34,899 nucleotides of DNA. It comes from JBHENW01 sp046261875 (lineage in GTDB: Bacteria; Acidobacteriota; Thermoanaerobaculia; UBA5066; Gp7-AA6). Positions 8,100-14,020 of the stretch are shown here, piece after piece (position 1 is the first letter of the stretch; every line of letters starts with the position of its first letter). The stretch lies in contig JBHENW010000122.1 in assembly GCA_046261875.1 (NCBI GenBank), forward strand, positions 1-34,899. The letters run 5' to 3'. Below the pieces are notes generated by a model that was given only the letters and a program-made list of their open reading frames with translations, was not told the origin of the DNA and did no database searches. The position numbers and the translations under genes were made by a program.

Positions 8100-8246
8100 A
8101 TGCTCTGGACCATCTTCATCATCCTGTTGATTCTCTGGCTTCTCGGTCTGGTTTCGGGCTACACCCTGGGAGGGTTCGTCCACGTCCTTCTGGTGATCGC
8201 CGTCGTCGTGCTGATCATCCGTCTCGTCCAGGGTCGCGCCGTCTGA
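8100..8246 (+). CDS. Lmo0937-family small membrane protein (48 aa)
   Basis: A 48-residue protein of two hydrophobic helices separated by a GYTLGG turn: MLWTIFIILLILWLLGLVSG, then a second helix rich in Val and Ile, ending QGRAV. This is the signature layout of the Lmo0937 family (DUF5670), short inner-membrane proteins of unknown function often linked to stress. ATG 8100 has a strong ribosome site, AAGGAGGG at 8086-8093, 6 nt away. The gene is a self-contained unit: sigma-54 promoter at 8035, this ORF, and an intrinsic terminator at 8267. Confidence 0.88.
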   Translation: MLWTIFIILLILWLLGLVSGYTLGGFVHVLLVIAVVVLIIRLVQGRAV

Positions 8247-8266
8247 CCTCTCACGGAAGCCGATCC

Positions 8267-8293
8267 AAAAGCCCCGCTGCGGCGGGGCTTTTT
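8267..8293 (+). terminator. Intrinsic terminator after the 8100 gene (probably bidirectional)
   Basis: A perfect 7-bp GC stem, GCCCCGC (8271-8277) with GCGGGGC (8282-8288) and loop TGCG, preceded by AAAA and followed by TTTTT (8289-8293). It lies between the stop of the 48-aa gene and the convergent zinc-ribbon gene, so it can serve both strands. Confidence 0.9.
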
Positions 8294-8316
8294 CATTGCC
8301 GCAAGCGGGAGCCTGC

Positions 8317-8712
8317 TCAACGCATGTTCCGCGACAGGGTCCAAACGACGTAGCCGATGACTCCCGCCGCGACGAAGCCGACGAGCCACCCCGGGAGGAA
8401 CCGGCCCGACACCGACCAGAGCATGTAGAAGAGGATCGCAAGCACGGGGATCGAGATCAGAGCAAGCCCGCGCACGAGCGAACGCGCCCGGGTCTCGCGC
8501 CCCATCGGCACGACCTTCATCATCTCGAGCTGCCGCGCCGCGTCGGGCGGGATCGACGGGCGGTCGACCCATTTGAGCGCTTCGGGCTCGGCGAACCCGT
8601 CGCGGAGATCCGGCGGGAAGACCTGGCCGCAATAGATACAGTGATCGAGCTTCCACGCGGCGATGCGGCGGCGGCATTTCGGGCAGAGGGGCGCCGGCGG
8701 TTCGGGACTCAT
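8317..8712 (-). CDS. Zinc-ribbon membrane protein
   Basis: 131 residues from ATG 8710-8712 (an in-frame ATG 14 codons upstream is possible). The N-terminal CPKC...CIYC pair (two CxxC knuckles about 13 residues apart) is a zinc ribbon. The middle is polar, and the C-terminal part has two membrane helices (ALISIPVLAILFYMLW and WLVGFVAAGVIGYVVW) with a short basic end. This topology (cytoplasmic zinc ribbon, two TM) is common in small uncharacterised bacterial proteins. It converges on the terminator at 8267. No function can be assigned. Confidence 0.78.
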   Translation of the reverse strand: MSPEPPAPLCPKCRRRIAAWKLDHCIYCGQVFPPDLRDGFAEPEALKWVDRPSIPPDAARQLEMMKVVPMGRETRARSLVRGLALISIPVLAILFYMLWSVSGRFLPGWLVGFVAAGVIGYVVWTLSRNMR

Positions 8713-8823
8713 CTCCGTCGCTCTCGTTCGCTCGGGATCTGCCAGCGGCATCGGCTCGCGGCTCGCCGAAAGGGGCGCGACCGCTCGCCTGATCCCCCGC
8801 TCACTCTGGCTCCCGCGGCGGAG

Positions 8824-8891
8824 GGCGGAGACTCCTCGCGCCGCGAACCGGAAATGAATCCACGGCGGAGACTCCTCACGCCGCGAACGGG
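8824..8891 (+). repeat. Two-copy 28-nt direct repeat, 40-nt period
   Basis: Copies at 8824-8851 and 8864-8891 read GGCGGAGACTCCTC, then R, then CGCCGCGAAC, differing at two positions; 12 nt separate them. Each copy carries the small palindrome GGAGACTCC. They lie in the otherwise gene-free stretch 8713-9034, between the zinc-ribbon gene and the lysine cluster. Apart from the promoter at 8966 I see nothing else coding or structured there. Confidence 0.75.
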
Positions 8892-8965
8892 AGCCGGGCA
8901 CCGGACGCAATACGATCCACGCCGTGCATTCCCCCGCGGCCGGGAGCCGCCAGGCGCAACGTGCT

Positions 8966-8994
8966 TTGTTTGGACACTGTGCGGAAATTATAAG
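8966..8994 (+). promoter_or_regulatory. Sigma-70-type promoter upstream of the lysine cluster
   Basis: TTGTTT (8966-8971), a 17-nt spacer and TATAAG (8989-8994) lie in an AT-richer patch of the 322-nt gap before the lysine genes. The predicted start is near 9001, upstream of the lysC remnant and dapB. Confidence 0.55.
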
Positions 8995-9034
8995 CGCCCC
9001 TCTTGCGCTCTCCGGGGCGCCCCGCGCCGAATGT

Positions 9035-9130
9035 ATGCTTGCGCGAGCGTCGAACGTCTCCTTTATCGTCGAGGAGCGTGACGTGGAGAACGCGGTCCGG
9101 CGCCTGCACGCGGAGTTCTTCGGGAGCTGA
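9035..9130 (+). pseudogene. lysC: lysC remnant: C-terminal tail of aspartokinase
   Basis: A 31-codon open frame ending at TGA 9128-9130. Its sequence NVSFIVEERDVENAVRRLH followed by AEFFGS closely follows the last ACT-domain strand and helix of aspartokinases (pattern I-x-SFVV-E-x-D-x-x-x-AV-x-x-LH-x-EFF). No kinase domain or second ACT domain is found upstream in any frame; the sequence changes abruptly to a promoter and repeats. It sits directly before dapB, where lysC commonly lies. It has no ribosome site of its own, but its 3' end carries GGGAG (9122-9126), which can serve dapB. Most likely the residue of a deletion; a functional short leader ORF is the alternative. Confidence 0.68.
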
Positions 9131-9137
9131 CGGCTGC

Positions 9138-9829
9138 ATGCGCATTTGGCATCGTCGGAGCCGGAAAAATGGGGCGGGAGATCGCCTTGGCGGCGCAGTC
9201 CCGCGGCCACCACGTCTCCTGGACGCTCGGGGCGGGCGAGAACGCGAACGCGGCCGGTCTGACGGAGGAGCGCCTGTCCCGCGCGGACGTGGTTTTTGAG
9301 TTCACCGCGGCAGCCGCGGCCGCGCCGAACCTGCTCGCGCTCGCCGCGGCGGACGCACGGGTCGTCTGCGGCACGACCGGATGGAGCGGAGGCCTGCCGC
9401 GCGTGATCAAAGCCTTTCAGTCGGGCGACGGGGCGCTCGTGCACTCCTCCAACTTCTCGATCGGCATCCGCGACTTCCGCGAGGTGGCCCGCGCCGCCGC
9501 GCGGCTCTATCCGCCGGCCGGCTACGCCGCGTTCCTGGTGGAGGAGCAACACGCGGCCAAGCGGGACGCCCCGTCCGGCACCGCGCGGACGATCGCCGAG
9601 ATCTTCGAGCGCGAGAGCGGGCGAAGAGCTGCCCGTCGTCAGCGTGCGCGCCGGGACGATCCCCGGCCTTCACCGGCTGGTCTTCGAGTCGCCGGAGGAC
9701 GAGGTGGAGCTCGTCCATCGCGCCCGGGGGCGGGCCGGGTTCGCCCGGGGCGCCGTGTGGGCGGGAGAGCGGATCGCGGGGCGATCGGGCGTGTTTGAAT
9801 TCGGTGAGCTCATCGCGGAGGTGCAGTGA
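9138..9829 (+). pseudogene. dapB: dapB, 4-hydroxy-tetrahydrodipicolinate reductase, two frameshifts
   Basis: The NAD(P)H-dependent second committed step of diaminopimelate/lysine synthesis. The product would be about 229 residues once two one-base insertions are removed. ATG 9138 gives M-R-I, then an extra T in the TTT at 9145-9147 shifts the frame away from GIVGAGKMGREIA, the nucleotide-binding motif. The central frame contains VCGTTGW, HSSNFSIGI and HAAKRDAPSGTA (the catalytic His/Lys region). A second extra base, in GGG at about 9619-9621, moves the end (EELPVVSVRAGTIPGLHRLV to the stop) into another frame. The stop overlaps the dapA GTG (GTGA). As sequenced it cannot give a full protein; base-calling error is the alternative. 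Confidence 0.8.
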
Positions 9830-10725
9830 AAATCGAATGGAAAGGCTGCGGCACGGCCCTGGTGACCCCGTTCGACGAGAAGGGACGCATCGACTTCGGC
9901 GCTCTCGAGCGGCTCGTCGAATGGCAGATCGAGGAAGGCATCGGGTTCCTCGTTCCCTGCGGAACGACGGGGGAATCGGCCACGCTCGCCGGAGACGAGC
10001 GCAAGGCGGTGACGGCGGCCGTCGTCCGGGCGGCGGCGGGCCGTGTCCCGGTGCTCGCCGGCGCCGGCGGAAACCACACCGCGAAAGCGGTCTTCTGGGC
10101 GCGCGACGCCGCCGCGGCCAAGGCGGACGGGATCCTTTCGGTCTCCCCGATGTACAACCGGCCGACCGCGGAAGGGCTCGTGCGCCACTTTTCGGCGATC
10201 GTCGAGGCGACGGATTTGCCCGTCATCCTCTACAACGTACCGACGCGAACCGGCCTGGACATGGACGTGGATACCATCCTGCGTCTCGCCGAGCTTCCGC
10301 ACATCGTCGGCTTGAAGGAAGCCTCCCCGAATTTCGGCCGGATCGCCCGTCTCATGACGGCGCTCCCCGAGGATTTTGTCGTCCTCTCCGGAGAGGACTC
10401 CACCGCGCTCGCGCTCATCGCGCTCGGGGCCCGCGGTCTGATCTCCGTGGCCTCCAACGAGATCCCCGGCGCGATGAGCACGATGGTCGGCGCGGCGCTC
10501 GAAGGGCGCTGGGAGGAGGCGCGCCAGCTCCAGCGCAAATGGATCGCGCTCATGGAGATGAACTTCTGGGAGTCGAGCCCCGGGCCGGCGAAGAGCGCGC
10601 TCTCCATGATGCGCCGGTGCGGCGAGACGCTGCGGCTCCCCCTCGCGCCCGTGCGCGAGGAGACCCGCAAGAAGATCGAGAAGCTGCTCTCCGGGTACAA
10701 GCTCCTTCCCAAGAAATCCCGATGA
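9826..10725 (+). CDS. dapA: 4-hydroxy-tetrahydrodipicolinate synthase
   Basis: A 299-residue cytoplasmic TIM-barrel aldolase condensing pyruvate with aspartate semialdehyde in lysine and diaminopimelate synthesis. Visible active-site features: GTTGES (the Thr pair at 47-48), Y136 in the strand ILYNVPTRTG, R141, and Schiff-base K164 in VGLKEAS. The length and spacing are those of DapA. The GTG start at 9826 overlaps the dapB stop by 4 nt. Unlike its neighbours dapB and dapD it has no frame disruption. NAL-family paralogues can look similar, but the dap context favours DapA. Confidence 0.93.
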   Translation: MKIEWKGCGTALVTPFDEKGRIDFGALERLVEWQIEEGIGFLVPCGTTGESATLAGDERKAVTAAVVRAAAGRVPVLAGAGGNHTAKAVFWARDAAAAKADGILSVSPMYNRPTAEGLVRHFSAIVEATDLPVILYNVPTRTGLDMDVDTILRLAELPHIVGLKEASPNFGRIARLMTALPEDFVVLSGEDSTALALIALGARGLISVASNEIPGAMSTMVGAALEGRWEEARQLQRKWIALMEMNFWESSPGPAKSALSMMRRCGETLRLPLAPVREETRKKIEKLLSGYKLLPKKSR

Positions 10726-10745
10726 GTCGGCTATGAGCGGGGGAC

Positions 10746-11605
10746 TTGCCGGTCCCCCGGCCCCCCCTGGCGGCTCGCATCGAGGCGCTCGCCGCGCAGG
10801 GGAGCGGCCTCGACCGCCGCGAAGCGCTGGCCGCCTTCGCGGAGCTGAAGGAGGGCCTCAACCGGGGCGAGATCCGCGCCGCCGAAAAGGAAGGAGACGC
10901 GTGGGTCGTCCGCCCTTGGGTCAAGAAGGGGATCCTGCTCGGGTTTCGCATAGGACAGCCCGCCGCGATGGACGTCGCCGACGGGGCGTGGCGCTTCCTC
11001 GACAAGGACACCTTTCCGCTCAAGACGCTGTCCCTCGAGTCGGGCGTCCGGGTGGTCCCCGGCGGCAGCTCCATCCGCGACGGCGCCTACGTCGGTTCCG
11101 GGGTGACGATCATGCCGCCGGCGTTCGTCAACGTCGGCGCATACGTGGAGAAGACACGATGATCGACTCCCATGCGCTCGTCGGCTCCTGCGCGCAGGTC
11201 GGCCGGAGGGTCCACATCTCCGCGGGCGCGCAGATCGGCGGCGTCCTGGAACCCGTCGGGGAGCTGCCCGTGATCATCGAAGACGACGTCCTCGTCGGCG
11301 GCAATTGCGGGGTCTACGAAGGCGCCATCGTGCGCGCCGGGGCGGTCCTCGGCGCCGGTCTCATCGTGACCGGCGGCACCCCGGTCTATGACCTGCCCCG
11401 GGGCGTCGAGTACCGGAAGTCGCCGGGGAGACCGCTCGAGATCCCCGCGGGGGCCGTCGTGGTGCCGGGGGGGCGGAGAGTCCGGCAGGGTCGCGGCGCC
11501 GAGTGGGGGCTCTCGCTCCAGGCGCCGGTCATCGTGAAGTATCGCGACGAGAGGACGCAAGGGTCGGTCGAGCTGGAGGACCTGCTGCGTGAGATTCCCC
11601 GATAG
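10746..11605 (+). pseudogene. dapD: dapD, tetrahydrodipicolinate N-succinyltransferase, split by a frameshift
   Basis: Succinylates tetrahydrodipicolinate in the succinylase branch of lysine synthesis; about 286 residues if joined. The N-terminal half (138 residues, TTG 10746 to TGA 11162) has the helical domain and KKGILLGFRIG, and enters the left-handed beta helix at VTIMPPAFVNVGAYV. The continuation, GEDTMIDSHALVGSCAQVG onward, lies in the -1 frame to the stop at 11605. One missing G in GTGGAG (about 11145-11150) explains the break. The second half begins with ATG 11159, which overlaps the TGA of the first half (ATGA), so two coupled polypeptides are formally possible. The start is also uncertain because ATG 10733 would join through the C7 tract at 10761-10767. 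Confidence 0.8.
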
Positions 11606-11615
11606 AATCCGCGCC

Positions 11616-11957
11616 ATGGCTTTCGATACCGAGGACGTCCGCAAGGGCCGCGAGAACGACTGGTTCCGGCAGAACGAAGAGAAGCTCATCGAGCAGGCGC
11701 GGGCGAAGCGCGAGGCGGCCGAGCGCGAAAGGCAGGGCGCCGCGGCGGAAGAGCGGCGGAAAGCGCACTGGCAGAAGTGCCCCAAGTGCGGGAGCGCCAT
11801 GAACGTCGAGACGATCTCGGGCATCGAGATCGAGAAGTGTGCGTCCTGCGAGGGCGTGTTCTTCGACCGCGGAGAGCTCGAGCAGCTCCTGCTCAAGCAG
11901 GAAGGTCAGCGGCGCGGGTTCTTCCGGAAGCTGATGGGGTTCGAGGAAAAACCGTAA
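11616..11957 (+). CDS. TFIIB-type zinc-ribbon protein
   Basis: 113 residues from ATG 11616, 10 nt after the dapD stop. The N-terminal half is a highly charged helix (Glu, Arg, Lys, Gln). Then KCPKCGSAMNVE and IEIEKCASCEGVFFDRGELE form a zf-TFIIB ribbon (two CxxC pairs and the conserved W/F-D-x-GELE ending), followed by a basic tail. The family is widespread in bacteria and presumed nucleic-acid- or protein-binding, with no defined reaction. An earlier in-frame ATG (11589) lies inside dapD and is less likely. Confidence 0.85.
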   Translation: MAFDTEDVRKGRENDWFRQNEEKLIEQARAKREAAERERQGAAAEERRKAHWQKCPKCGSAMNVETISGIEIEKCASCEGVFFDRGELEQLLLKQEGQRRGFFRKLMGFEEKP

Positions 11958-11992
11958 AGGCTCTTCCCGCCCCGGGCGGCTACGGGGCCGCT

Positions 11993-13384
11993 CTACCCTC
12001 GCCGGGAGCGCATGACGCCCATCTCTCCGACGCGCCGGAAATAGTCGGCGAACGCCGCCATCCCGCCCTCCGCCTGTGCCCAGTCGAAGTTTTCGTTGGG
12101 GGCGTGGTACCCGTGCTCGGGCAGGGACAGCCCGAGGAAGAAGACGGGAGCGCGAAGGACCTTCTCCATGGAGAGCACCGCCCCGATGGAGCCGCCTTCC
12201 CGGACGAAGACCGGCTCCTTGCCAAAGGCGAACTTCATCGCTCCCCGGATGGCGTCCGCGTACGGACCGGTCGTCTTGCCCTGGTATGCCGGCAGCGCGT
12301 GCTCCGCGTTGACCTTCACGTCCGGGTTCTTCTTCTTCACGAACTCGGTCACGAGGCGCACGATTTTCCTCGGGTCCATGTTCGGGACGAGCCGGCAGGA
12401 AACGATCGCGGTCGCTTTGGGCGGAATGATCGTCTTCACCCCCGGCCCCTGGTATCCGCCGGCGATTCCGTGGACCTCGAAGGTCGGCATCATCCAGATC
12501 CGCTTCATGACCTCGATCGAGTCGTCGACTCGCAGCGACTTGAGCAGATGGTCCTTCTTGAACTCGCGTACGCTGAAGCCGGAGTTCTTGAGGTCTTCCA
12601 GCTCCTTGCGCGAGGGGGGCACGACGTCGCTGTAGAAGCCGGGGATCTTCACCCGCCCCGTCTTCCCGTCCACGCACTCGGCCACGAGCGCGCAAATCTC
12701 CGTGACCGGATTGCGAGCGGCGCCCCCCGTCGTCCCCGAGTGCTGGTCGGTCTCGCCGGTCTGGAGATAGAACCGGAACCCCTGGAGGCCCCGCAGGCCG
12801 GCCGGTTGGGCCGGGCGCTTGCGTGAGACCCAGACGGTATCGGAGACGACCACCGAGTCCGTCGCAAAGTCCGCCGCGTTCTCCTTGATCTTGCTCTCGA
12901 AGTGCGGGCTCCCGATCTCCTCCTCGAGCTCCCAGAGGAACCGGATGTTGACCGGGACGTCGTTCTCCCACGCGTAGCGGGCGCCGAAGAGCGCCGTCAT
13001 CGCCGGGCCCTTGTCGTCGGTCGTGCCGCGGCCGAAGTAGCGGTCCCCTTTCTTGACGAAGTCGAAAGGGGCGGTGTTCCAGTCCGGCCCTTCCGCCGGC
13101 TGGACGTCGAGGTGGTTGTACACGGTGACCGTCGGGAGGCCGGGCTTGCGGTCGAACCGGCCGTACACGATGGGATGCCCCTTCGTCTGGTGAAGCTCGG
13201 CTTTTGCGCCGAACTTCTCGAGCAGCGCGACGGCGTAGTCCGCTCCCCGCGCGACCTCGGCCTTGCGCTCCGGCTCGACGGACACCGTCGGGATCTCGAC
13301 GATTTCCCCGAGGATCTCTTCGTACTCGCCGCGGCGTTCACGGGCGTACTTTTGAAGCCCTTCTTTCGAAAAACCCTGCGGCAT
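11993..13384 (-). CDS. M20-family zinc dipeptidase/carboxypeptidase
   Basis: A 463-residue cytoplasmic metallopeptidase hydrolysing dipeptides or N-acyl amino acids. Two-zinc site: H91 and D93 in YNHLDVQP, bridging D124 in RGTTDDKGP, the catalytic Glu in WELEEEIGS (E154/E155), a distal Asp in VVSDTVWV, and the C-terminal His of LPEHGYHAPNEN. An inserted dimerisation/lid domain contains the GETDQHSGTTGG stretch typical of the dipeptidase branch. The start at ATG 13382-13384 has AAGGAGA upstream. There is no signal peptide. It is probably co-transcribed with the 13402 gene, 17 nt upstream. Substrate cannot be predicted. Confidence 0.92.
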   Translation of the reverse strand: MPQGFSKEGLQKYARERRGEYEEILGEIVEIPTVSVEPERKAEVARGADYAVALLEKFGAKAELHQTKGHPIVYGRFDRKPGLPTVTVYNHLDVQPAEGPDWNTAPFDFVKKGDRYFGRGTTDDKGPAMTALFGARYAWENDVPVNIRFLWELEEEIGSPHFESKIKENAADFATDSVVVSDTVWVSRKRPAQPAGLRGLQGFRFYLQTGETDQHSGTTGGAARNPVTEICALVAECVDGKTGRVKIPGFYSDVVPPSRKELEDLKNSGFSVREFKKDHLLKSLRVDDSIEVMKRIWMMPTFEVHGIAGGYQGPGVKTIIPPKATAIVSCRLVPNMDPRKIVRLVTEFVKKKNPDVKVNAEHALPAYQGKTTGPYADAIRGAMKFAFGKEPVFVREGGSIGAVLSMEKVLRAPVFFLGLSLPEHGYHAPNENFDWAQAEGGMAAFADYFRRVGEMGVMRSRRG

Positions 13385-13401
13385 GACGTCTCCTTGCCCG
13401 G

Positions 13402-13998
13402 CTACTTCTTCTTGGACCGCGAGCGATTGGGGCGTGCGGCCTTCTTCGGAGCGGTCTTCTTCTTCGGCGGCGAAGCCTTCTTCGGCCGGGCCTTGCTCTT
13501 CTCCGGTGGGCGTTTCGCTTTCGGGGCCGGCGGTTTCGCCCCCTTCGCGGGCGCCGCGGCCGCGGGGCGGGCTTCTTCGGCCTTGCGCGCGCGCGCCGCC
13601 TTCCTCGCCTGCGCCGCGGCTTCCTTCTTCTCGAGGGCCCGGGCGACGGCCTCCCGCTCGGCGGCGGCGAGCAACCCGACGAGCTCCGACTCGCTCACGA
13701 CCGGCGCCTGCGGCAGCCGGCGCCGGACGATGTCCGACCGGTCCTTGGGGACGCGCAGGAGATAGAGCTTCGCGTCGCGGGTCTCTTTCGCCTTCGCGAT
13801 GTAGTCCGCCGTCTCGAGCGCGTGGGAGGGCGCCTGGGAGAAGTCGATCGCGATGGCGTAGGGCTTTTCCTTCTTCGCCACCTCGAAGAACCCGGGCCAG
13901 CGAGGCTCCGTGACGACGATGTGAGCCCCGCTGCGGGAGAACTTCTGGACGCGGGCCGCGCGGTCGTTGCTTTCGAACTCGAGGTAGAGGACGCTCAC
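13402..13998 (-). CDS. Protein with Rossmann-like N-domain and histone-H1-like Lys/Pro/Ala tail
   Basis: 198 residues when started at GTG 13996-13998. The frame opens 11 codons earlier at ATG 14031, but that stretch holds the -10-like TATAGT (14011-14016) and the nadB stop. The N-terminal 115 residues are a compact alpha/beta domain (VSVLYLEFES, HIVVTEPRW, PYAIAIDFSQ, KLYLLRVPK) that resembles a response-regulator receiver without the acid pocket. The last 85 residues are almost wholly Lys, Ala, Pro and Arg (KAKRPPEKSKARPKKASPPK), like bacterial H1-type DNA-compacting tails. A nucleoid-associated or RNA-binding role is inference. It lies 13 nt after nadB. Confidence 0.72.
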   Translation of the reverse strand: MSVLYLEFESNDRAARVQKFSRSGAHIVVTEPRWPGFFEVAKKEKPYAIAIDFSQAPSHALETADYIAKAKETRDAKLYLLRVPKDRSDIVRRRLPQAPVVSESELVGLLAAAEREAVARALEKKEAAAQARKAARARKAEEARPAAAAPAKGAKPPAPKAKRPPEKSKARPKKASPPKKKTAPKKAARPNRSRSKKK

Positions 13999-14010
13999 GG
14001 CAGGCAGCGG

Positions 14011-14020
14011 ACTATAGCAG
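14011..14020 (-). promoter_or_regulatory. Extended -10 element near the start of the 13998 gene
   Basis: On the minus strand this reads CTGCTATAGT, the same TGCTATAGT as at 6699. It ends about 12 nt before GTG 13998, so transcription would begin within a few bases of the start codon (near-leaderless); no Shine-Dalgarno is present. No -35 match is seen, and chance is possible because it overlaps the nadB stop. Confidence 0.3.

Noticed and set aside
9138..9829. Programmed frameshifting in dapB
   Set aside because: No slippery heptamer or downstream stimulatory structure fits either site, and two separate +1 events would be needed; decay or base-calling error is simpler.
11616..11957. Joining the zinc-ribbon gene to dapD as a fusion
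   Set aside because: dapD has its own stop at 11605 in another frame and the zinc-ribbon ORF has a sensible ATG 10 nt later.
13420..13660. The Lys/Pro/Ala-coding stretch as a tandem DNA repeat or CRISPR-like array
   Set aside because: The periodicity is low-complexity coding bias with no regular repeat/spacer units.
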